This document shows, piece after piece, positions 58,701 through 64,000 of a stretch of 64,000 nt of DNA. The number at the start of each line of letters is the position of its first letter. Positions within the stretch are counted from its first letter, which is position 1. Position numbers and translations under genes: made by a program. The stretch covers positions 434,001-498,000 of the forward strand of contig NZ_CP046977.1 of assembly GCF_030408455.1 (NCBI RefSeq), given 5' to 3'. The notes beneath the pieces were generated by a model. It did not search any database. It saw nothing but the letters and a program-made list of their open reading frames with translations, and was not told the DNA's origin. This DNA comes from Corynebacterium atrinae (GTDB taxonomy: Bacteria > Actinomycetota > Actinomycetes > Mycobacteriales > Mycobacteriaceae).

Positions 58701-58855
58701 GGAAGCGGCAACGCGTAGTCGCGCGGACCTCGAAGGTGCTGGTGGTGCGCGGAATTGTGCAAAACGCGACCGGGGCGACGAGTGTTGTGGCGGACCGGCT
58801 GGAGCCCCTGGCGATCGGGGAGTGGTTTAGCCGAGGTTCGCGGGACTTCCGCTAG
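55736..58855 (+). CDS. dnaE2: Error-prone DNA polymerase III alpha subunit DnaE2
   Basis: 1039 residues. PHP domain ([23 protein letters not shown]); polymerase core with the acidic triad Asp415, Asp417, Asp419 in [33 protein letters not shown]; C-terminal OB fold ([30 protein letters not shown]). Shorter than DnaE1 at the C-terminus, as is typical of DnaE2. Forms the mutasome with ImuA and ImuB. Its end overlaps the convergent small membrane gene by 4 bp. Confidence 0.95.
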   Translation: [1039 protein letters not shown]

Positions 58856-59055
58856 AGCCGATCGCGAATCAGCTCAATGGCCATGAGGATCGCGGAGGCG
58901 ATGACGGTCAGCGTGGCCCAGGTGACCAGGAAGAAGAGGATGCTGAAAATGTTCAGCGGCATATCCTGGGTCACCAGTGTGGAGATGAATGCGATGACGA
59001 CAGCGATCGTCGCCCCCGTGGGGATCTTGGCCAGAAAGTACTCGAACGCGGTCAC
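58852..59055 (-). CDS. Small two-helix membrane protein
   Basis: 67 residues, helices at about 13-30 and 35-60, basic end IELIRDRL. Short but with clear membrane topology and an ATG at 59055. Convergent with dnaE2 (4-bp overlap) and divergent from the bPH2 genes. No family recognised. Confidence 0.55.
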   Translation of the reverse strand: MTAFEYFLAKIPTGATIAVVIAFISTLVTQDMPLNIFSILFFLVTWATLTVIASAILMAIELIRDRL

Positions 59056-59095
59056 GGGAGATCATTGTAGTTAAGGGATCGTTAAGGTGAGAGGT

Positions 59096-59545
59096 ATGAA
59101 TCCCGTTTCTCCCAAGCTGGTAACTGCCCGATATCTCAGCCGATTGCCCTGGATTGCTGTGCTGGGGATCGGTTTTGCCGTCGCCGCCTGGTTGCTGAGC
59201 CCGTGGCTGTGGATCGGGACTGGGATTTTTGTGGCGTTCTTTCTCTGGCAGTTGTGGCTCATCCCCGCTCAGGTCAAGCTGTTGGGTTGGCAGGAGACGG
59301 AGGATGAGCTGCTGATCACGAAGGGCAAGTTGTGGCACACCTTTACCGTCGTGCCTTATGGCCGCATTCAGTTTGTCGACGTCACCGCGGGACCCATTGA
59401 TCGTCCGTTAGGCATGAAGACCCTGGAGCTGCACACGGCATCGGCCACCTCTGATTCTTCGGTCGAGGGGTTGCCCGCCGAGGTGGCGGATGCCTTGCGC
59501 GATCGCCTGGCCATCAAGGCCCGAGAGAGGATGAGCGGCCTGTGA
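59096..59545 (+). CDS. bPH2 domain membrane protein (YdbS-like)
   Basis: 149 residues. Two helices (about 15-32 and 37-58) followed by a bacterial PH domain (LGWQETEDELLITKGKLWHTFTVVPYGRIQFVDVTAGPIDRPLGMKTLELHTAS). Paired with the next gene (GTGA overlap), as in ydbS-ydbT. Function unknown; such pairs have been linked to membrane fluidity or stress in Bacillus. ATG 59096 chosen; GTG 59087 possible. Confidence 0.85.
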   Translation: MNPVSPKLVTARYLSRLPWIAVLGIGFAVAAWLLSPWLWIGTGIFVAFFLWQLWLIPAQVKLLGWQETEDELLITKGKLWHTFTVVPYGRIQFVDVTAGPIDRPLGMKTLELHTASATSDSSVEGLPAEVADALRDRLAIKARERMSGL

Positions 59546-60966
59546 ACGAGGAGTTCCGTCACGTTCATCGCCTGACTCCGCTGCTGCGGTTTTGGACGGT
59601 CATCCTGGCTGCCATCGCCGTCGCGGCCGTCAATATCAACGCGACCATACTTGGCATCGCCTACGGGTGGCTGACTGATGGGAACGTCTTGCCCATTCTC
59701 CTCGGGGTCGCCGGTTTTATCGCTCTGTGCGGGATCATCTGGCTCGTGTCGCAGGTGTGGTGGAAGGCCACCGGGTTCCGGCTCACCGATGAGGAGATTT
59801 CTCTGAAGAAGGGCGTGCTGAGCCGCCAGTTGCGTACTGCTCGCTATGACCGGATCCAGGCTGTCGACGTCGTCGAATCGGTTATCGCGCGGATCTTCGG
59901 TCTCGCGTCGGTCCGAGTGGAGACCGCGGGTGGCAGCGATTCCGTCATTGAGATCGCCTTCCTGCCCCGCGCCGAAGCGGAGGAACTGCGGGTGGAGGTG
60001 CTGGCTAGGGCCAAGGGTGAGGTAGCGGTTCAGGAGGAGGTCGTGGAGGTCGGCGCGCCCCTCATCCCCGAAATCCCCATCGCCCGCTCGCTGGCCGGTG
60101 CCGCTCTCCAGGGCTCGCTGATCGGCGCGGTCGCCGTCATCATCGGTTTCCTCCTCAGTCCGCTGACCTGGGCCGCCTCCGTGCCGATCATCATCGGTAT
60201 CTTCCCCACGGTGTGGGGCCAGATCGACCGCAGCTGGAAGTTCACCGCCTTCCTCGACGGCGACACCCTCAACCTCTCCTACGGTCTGGCCGATCGCCGC
60301 CGCCAATCCATCCCGCTCCACCGCATCCACGGCGTGACAGTCCATCAGCCGATCCTGTGGCGCTTCTTCGGCTGGTGGTACGTCAAGGTGTCCGTCGCCG
60401 GCTACGGCGTGGATACCAAGCAGGAATCGAGCAGCACTTTGCTGCCCGTCGGTTCCCGCGAGCAGGCCGTCGCCCTCTTGGCACTGGTCAGTCCGCTTGA
60501 TCCGGAACGGATCGAGGCCTCCGCCCGCCCGGAGGGCGCCACCACGCCGACGTTTACGTCGCCGCCTTCTGCCCGGTGGGTGTCACCCATCGACCTGCAG
60601 CAACAAGCTGTCACTGTGCTTATCGACGCCGTCGTGGTCCACAGCGGGCGCCTCGCCCGCCGAGTCAAGGTCGTCGCCCCCGCCCACATCCAGGAATTGT
60701 CGCTCACCCGCGGCCCGCTGCAGCAGGCCCTTGGCCTGTGCACCGTCCGCTTCGACCTCGTTCCCGGCCCCGTCATGATGGCCGGTGAAGACCTCACCCC
60801 GGAGGATGGCCGGACGCTCGTGGATACCCTGCGCCAGCGCAAGCTCCCTACACCCCGCCAGGAAACCCCAGCTGACGCCATGCTTCATACGTCGCCACCG
60901 CCGCCGAGTTCGACAGATTCATCGACCGACGCCCCGGAAGCATGGGAATCCGCACCTCACCAGTAA
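59542..60966 (+). CDS. bPH2 domain membrane protein (YdbT-like)
   Basis: 474 residues. Helices near 18-45, 50-70, 185-205 and 210-225; three PH-like units, e.g. FRLTDEEISLKKGVLSRQLRTARYDRIQAVDVVESVI (about 75-155) and SYGLADRRRQSIPLHRIHGVTVHQPILWRFFGWWYVKVSVAGYG. The last ~39 residues (Pro/Ser/Thr-rich, [12 protein letters not shown]) are encoded antisense to the end of trmL and look unstructured. The end could be an overprinted extension. Confidence 0.85.
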   Translation: MNEEFRHVHRLTPLLRFWTVILAAIAVAAVNINATILGIAYGWLTDGNVLPILLGVAGFIALCGIIWLVSQVWWKATGFRLTDEEISLKKGVLSRQLRTARYDRIQAVDVVESVIARIFGLASVRVETAGGSDSVIEIAFLPRAEAEELRVEVLARAKGEVAVQEEVVEVGAPLIPEIPIARSLAGAALQGSLIGAVAVIIGFLLSPLTWAASVPIIIGIFPTVWGQIDRSWKFTAFLDGDTLNLSYGLADRRRQSIPLHRIHGVTVHQPILWRFFGWWYVKVSVAGYGVDTKQESSSTLLPVGSREQAVALLALVSPLDPERIEASARPEGATTPTFTSPPSARWVSPIDLQQQAVTVLIDAVVVHSGRLARRVKVVAPAHIQELSLTRGPLQQALGLCTVRFDLVPGPVMMAGEDLTPEDGRTLVDTLRQRKLPTPRQETPADAMLHTSPPPPSSTDSSTDAPEAWESAPHQ

Positions 60967-61324
60967 TCCGGGGATGAGCTAGATGTTCGGCGGGGAGCCC
61001 GGTGGGCTCCGTGCCGAACAGCAACGCATCACCCTCCTGGTAGTCGATCGCCGTGTGCCACGTGCTTGACGTGGTGGTGAAGGCGAAGATGCGGGAGGAG
61101 GGGAGCGTCGATAAGCAGCTGTCAAGGTCCGGATGGACCGTGACATCCGCCAAATCGTGATAGTCCAACCCTGCGCGGCGAAGATTCTTCTCCGTGAGAT
61201 CGAATCCCAGGGGTTCCACCAAATGCAGGTGTGCCCCGGTGCCCGCGCACATGCGAATCGCGTTGCCCGTATTCGGGGGAATGACGGGATTATCGAAGAT
61301 GACGTGCAGGATGGGCATGCCCAT
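60848..61324 (-). CDS. trmL: tRNA (cytidine(34)-2'-O)-methyltransferase TrmL
   Basis: 158 residues, SPOUT fold. [66 protein letters not shown] (SAM-binding knot). Methylates the wobble ribose of certain leucine tRNAs. ATG 61324 (alternative ATG 61318). 119 bp of its 3' end lie opposite the YdbT-like gene. Starts 18 bp from the divergent folD. Confidence 0.92.
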   Translation of the reverse strand: MGMPILHVIFDNPVIPPNTGNAIRMCAGTGAHLHLVEPLGFDLTEKNLRRAGLDYHDLADVTVHPDLDSCLSTLPSSRIFAFTTTSSTWHTAIDYQEGDALLFGTEPTGLPAEHLAHPRITGEVRIPMLPGRRSMNLSNSAAVATYEAWRQLGFPGGV

Positions 61325-61342
61325 GAGTCTAGGATGGGGTGC

Positions 61343-62197
61343 GTGACTGCGACGAAACTTGATGGACAGCTCTATCGCGACGAGATCTTTGCCGGCCTGA
61401 CCAAGCGCGTGGCCGCCCTCAAAGAGAAGGGAATCGTGCCGGGCCTGGCGACCGTGCTCGTGGGCGACGACCCCGCCTCCCACTCCTATGTGAAGATGAA
61501 GCACCGCGATTGCGAACAAATCGGTGTGAATTCCATCCGCAAGGACCTGCCCGAGGACATCACGCAGGAAGAGCTGCTGGCCGTCATCGACGAGCTCAAC
61601 AATGATCCCGCCTGCACGGGCTACATCGTCCAGCTCCCGCTGCCGAAGCACCTCGATGAAAACGCCGTGCTCGCCGCCATCGACCCCGACAAGGACGCCG
61701 ATGGCCTGCACCCGATGAACCTGGGCAAGCTCGTGCTCAACGAAGCCGCGCCGCTGCCGTGCACCCCGAACGGTGCCATCCACCTGCTCAAGCGTTACGA
61801 CGTCGAGCTCAACGGCGCCAAGGTCGTCGTCATCGGCCGCGGGGTCACCGTCGGCCGCCCCATCGGGCTCATGCTCACCCGCCGCTCCGAAAACTCCACC
61901 GTCACCCTGTGTCACACCGGCACGAAGGATCTTGCCGCAGAAACGCGGGAGGCCGATGTCATCGTCGCTGCCGCCGGCGTCCCCCACATGCTCACCGCCG
62001 ACATGGTCAAACCAGGTGCCGCCATCCTCGACGTCGGCGTCTCCCGCCTCGACGGCAAACTCGCCGGTGATGTCCACCCCGACGTGTGGGAGGTAGCTGG
62101 TTTCGTCTCCCCGAACCCCGGTGGTGTCGGCCCCCTGACCCGCGCGTTCCTCGTGCGCAACGTCGTCGAGAGGGCGGAACTACTCGCCGGTGAATAA
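61343..62197 (+). CDS. folD: Bifunctional methylenetetrahydrofolate dehydrogenase/cyclohydrolase FolD
   Basis: 284 residues. [48 protein letters not shown] with the catalytic Tyr and Lys; [45 protein letters not shown]. Start GTG 61343; ATG 61334 is an in-frame alternative. TAGGAT at 61330-61335 would give a leaderless mRNA. Supplies methenyl and formyl folates for purine and tRNA-fMet synthesis. Confidence 0.96.
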   Translation: MTATKLDGQLYRDEIFAGLTKRVAALKEKGIVPGLATVLVGDDPASHSYVKMKHRDCEQIGVNSIRKDLPEDITQEELLAVIDELNNDPACTGYIVQLPLPKHLDENAVLAAIDPDKDADGLHPMNLGKLVLNEAAPLPCTPNGAIHLLKRYDVELNGAKVVVIGRGVTVGRPIGLMLTRRSENSTVTLCHTGTKDLAAETREADVIVAAAGVPHMLTADMVKPGAAILDVGVSRLDGKLAGDVHPDVWEVAGFVSPNPGGVGPLTRAFLVRNVVERAELLAGE

Positions 62198-62519
62198 TCC
62201 GATGGGAGCCCTCGACAACCCCCACGACCTGGACCTACCCCCCTCCCGCATCCCCCGCGTGGTGCAGTGGGCGGGCATGATCCTCTTCGTCGTGGGGGTC
62301 ATCGTCGCTTCCGTATTCGCCGCCACCGAACACTGGCGCCGAGCCACGTTCGTCCTCGGCGCCTCCATGCTGTGGCTGGCCCTGTTGCGCCTGACCTGCG
62401 ACTCCCGCGTCCTCGGAGTATTCGCGGTCCGCTCCCGGCGTTTCGACGCCTTCTTTTGCCTCCTCATCGGCGGAACCATGGCCTTCCTATCGGCCTCAGT
62501 CGATGCGCTGGAATCCTAA
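62190..62519 (+). CDS. DUF3017 membrane protein
   Basis: 109 residues, GTG start overlapping folD by 8 bp. Three helices (about 26-46, 52-68, 85-103), the family block [26 protein letters not shown]. Located next to folD in most actinobacteria. Unknown function. The end of the conserved backbone in this window. Confidence 0.85.
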   Translation: MNNPMGALDNPHDLDLPPSRIPRVVQWAGMILFVVGVIVASVFAATEHWRRATFVLGASMLWLALLRLTCDSRVLGVFAVRSRRFDAFFCLLIGGTMAFLSASVDALES

Positions 62520-62628
62520 TTGCCTAAATGAGTACCTCAGGTTGGCCAGAAAAGGAACTGCTGAGGAGGGGGTCGGGGAGGATTAACAGTGCCGAGTAAC
62601 TCTTGTGACCAAGAATAAAGCACGCTAG

Positions 62629-62660
62629 TGTCATTTATGTCATCTGTGCCAGGTATGGCA
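62629..62660. promoter_or_regulatory. Candidate operator region before the HTH antitoxin gene
   Basis: TGCCAGGTATGGCA (62647-62660) is a palindrome with 5-bp arms; just before it TGTCAT occurs twice 9 bp apart (GTGTCATTTATGTCATC). The whole interval 62520-62712 has no gene and is AT-richer than the region before it. The palindrome may serve autoregulation by the product of the next gene. Confidence 0.4.
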
Positions 62661-62712
62661 AGTGCTTCAGTGGCGACCCCCATAATGTGAAGAGTCGCAA
62701 AAAGGAGTGGAA

Positions 62713-63111
62713 ATGCAGACTTTGCCGACTTCCGCCCTTACTTCTGAAGATCTCGATGAGATTCAAGCCTTCGCGAAGTCCGATGTGTCCTCCAGTGTTC
62801 GTGACCTGTTGCTCAGCTTGGTGGCATCTATCCGCGAGGATGAAGACATCATTGCCGTAGGCGAGGATGGGTCAGTCACACCAAACCAAGCTGCCAAAAA
62901 GCTCGGGATGAGCCGTACTCACCTGTACAAGCTTCTTGACCGTGGGGATATTGACTTCTACTCTGTCGGGCGCGTTCGGCGCATTCGGATGCGTGACCTG
63001 TTGGAATTCGAGAAGCAACGTGATAGCGACCGACGTGATCTTGCGGAACGATTTGCGCGTCAAAGTGAGACCTCTGCCGGTGCGGACGAAGAAATCGCGA
63101 GACTCCTATAG
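62713..63111 (+). CDS. Helix-turn-helix (excisionase/MerR-like) protein, antitoxin type
   Basis: 132 residues, ATG after AAAGGAG. N-terminal helical part (LTSEDLDEIQAFAKSDVSSSVRDLLLSLVASIRED), then HTH_17-like domain VTPNQAAKKLGMSRTHLYKLLDRGDIDFYSVGRVRRIRMRDLLEFE and a charged tail. This domain order is found in antitoxins encoded just before PIN-domain toxins. No such toxin follows. GC is lower than the backbone, consistent with acquired DNA. Confidence 0.75.
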   Translation: MQTLPTSALTSEDLDEIQAFAKSDVSSSVRDLLLSLVASIREDEDIIAVGEDGSVTPNQAAKKLGMSRTHLYKLLDRGDIDFYSVGRVRRIRMRDLLEFEKQRDSDRRDLAERFARQSETSAGADEEIARLL

Positions 63112-63544
63112 ATGCGAATCTGGGTAGTTCTTCGTTGCCCATCTTGTTTTGCAGAATTCGACCCAAGTTGATGGTGGTTCGTTGTGTGATCGACGGCGGA
63201 CAGTCTCCCCCGGAGATCGTATGACCAGCACCACCACTGGAGCGTCAAACTCTCACATACCACCAGGCCTTCAATTCTTAGCGGGTAGCAAAGTAGTGGG
63301 CTCTCCGGGATGTGATCATCACAAGCAGCCGTTCTTGCTCAATTAGTCGAAATGACAGAAATCTAAAAATAGTTGATACTGCGCATAAGGAAGCAAGTAA
63401 CATCACATAAAAGATGTAAGCGTTGCAACGCCTCGCAGAACCTTTAGTGCAGCCATATCCGTGTCGCGTCATGCCGCCCGGTCCGTACTGATTTCACATC
63501 AAGAGTCGTAGGGCTCGTCACTTATCAAAAGGGCAGGAAAACTC
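63112..63544. other. Gene-poor interval (433 bp)
   Basis: No convincing gene. Short open frames on both strands lack ribosome sites and any recognisable domain. An ATG at 63113 directly after the antitoxin stop opens only 19 codons (MRIWVVLRCPSCFAEFDPS). The AT content rises around 63340-63430. It could contain the remnant of a lost toxin gene and the promoter of the last gene; a 13-bp palindrome TGTGATCATCACA lies at 63311-63323. Confidence 0.5.
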
Positions 63545-64000
63545 ATGACTAGCGAGGAACCACAGTACGAGCTCACTGAGATCAAGGCGATCAGGGGTGG
63601 CGAGGCAAAGGCGATCAAGAGTAAGCAGCAGGAAGGTTGGGAATTGGTTTCCCAGGAGCAGGGGCGACTGCGATCCACGTTGGTCTTCCGCCGCCCAAAA
63701 CCAAAGACATCCTGGCGTCTGTGGGCTGCGCTCGGCGGCATGGCCGTAGTGTTGCTAGCCATTGCCTTGATCATGGGGGTGATGGGGGAAGGCGATAGTA
63801 ATAAGCCCAACAACGAATCCGGTTCTGCTTCGAGTTCAGCGGTAGCTATCCCTCAGCCCGAAGAAGAACCTCTTGCCCCTGAACCCGTTGAGATTATCAC
63901 CGTTGAAGACAATGCAGATTTCGCTCAGTTGCTGCAAGTGCGGGACTACTGCAGTGAAACGGTGTCCGATTTTGCTTCCAAGTACGCAGGAAGGACCATT
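63545..64000 (+). CDS. DUF4839-like membrane protein, truncated by window end
   Basis: First 152 residues visible, ATG after GGGCAGGAAAACTC. N-terminal cytoplasmic part with QEGWELVSQEQGRLRSTLVFRR, one transmembrane helix (about 56-80, WRLWAALGGMAVVLLAIALIMGVM), an Asn/Ser/Pro/Glu-rich linker, then EDNADFAQLLQVRDYCSETVSDFASKYAGRTI, the beginning of a DUF4839 domain. Function unknown; likely extracytoplasmic domain. Not closed by a stop within the window. Confidence 0.7.
   Translation, partial: MTSEEPQYELTEIKAIRGGEAKAIKSKQQEGWELVSQEQGRLRSTLVFRRPKPKTSWRLWAALGGMAVVLLAIALIMGVMGEGDSNKPNNESGSASSSAVAIPQPEEEPLAPEPVEIITVEDNADFAQLLQVRDYCSETVSDFASKYAGRTI

Noticed and set aside
63311..63323. Palindrome TGTGATCATCACA as a GlxR site
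   Set aside because: Half-sites TGTGA/TCACA are separated by 3 bp, not the 6 bp needed.
63149..63346. 65-codon open frame after the antitoxin-like gene
   Set aside because: No ribosome site, no recognisable toxin motif, composition unlike a real protein.

Overview
The window is chromosomal DNA of a high-GC actinobacterium, almost certainly a Corynebacterium. The evidence is the gene order, which follows the C. glutamicum / M. tuberculosis backbone: rplQ-truA-ESX-4-rplM-rpsI-glmM-glmS-alr-tsaEBD-groES/groEL1-whiB3-sigD-rsdA-guaB2-guaB3-guaA-imuA/imuB-dnaE2-folD. GTG starts are frequent, adjacent genes often overlap by 4 bp (ATGA or GTGA), and several starts look leaderless. Gene density is high. 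I see no rRNA, tRNA, CRISPR array or insertion sequence.

Layout. 1-5.6 kb: end of the ribosomal rplQ operon, a DUF2892 protein, truA and a large DUF6541 membrane protein. 3.9-13.7 kb: ESX-4 type VII secretion locus (eccB, mycP/eccD on the minus strand, eccC, an Rv3446c-like protein and two WXG100 proteins). 14-16.4 kb: rplM-rpsI and glmM. 16.5-18.2 kb: three tightly linked unrecognised genes that may be ESX-associated. 18.2-22 kb: an alpha/beta-hydrolase-like protein, glmS and a maleylacetate reductase-like gene. 22-28 kb: alr, tsaE, an AspT-type exporter, tsaB, rimI and tsaD (cell wall and t6A tRNA modification). 28-32 kb: an AztD-like zinc lipoprotein behind a Zur-like box, and groES-groEL1 behind CIRCE. 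32-38.7 kb: whiB3, sigD-rsdA, then guaB2-guaB3-guaA. 38.8-44.6 kb: a 5-oxoprolinase module (NRAMP-like transporter, GntR regulator, biotin-carboxylase-like protein, pxpBC fusion, pxpA). 44.6-47.7 kb: the EsrI/EsrS/EsrR envelope-stress system. 48.4-58.9 kb: imuA, imuB and dnaE2 (SOS mutasome) with an AMIN-like lipoprotein, a sucrase/ferredoxin-like protein, a HAD phosphatase and metNIQ between them. 59-62.5 kb: paired bPH2 membrane proteins, trmL, folD and DUF3017. 62.5-64 kb: lower-GC, gene-poor accessory DNA with a HTH antitoxin-like gene that has no visible toxin, and a truncated DUF4839 membrane protein at the edge.

The most interesting signals are: (i) the three-gene unit after glmM; (ii) the 5-oxoprolinase module, where the carboxylase homologue has lost part of its ATP lid, the NRAMP homologue lacks the metal motifs, and the same 13-bp operator precedes both transcription units; (iii) a hydrolase-fold protein whose nucleophile serine is glycine; (iv) three copies of one motif between esrI and esrS; (v) a LexA-like box just inside the imuA reading frame; (vi) a 119-bp antisense overlap of a bPH2 protein tail with the catalytic 3' end of trmL.
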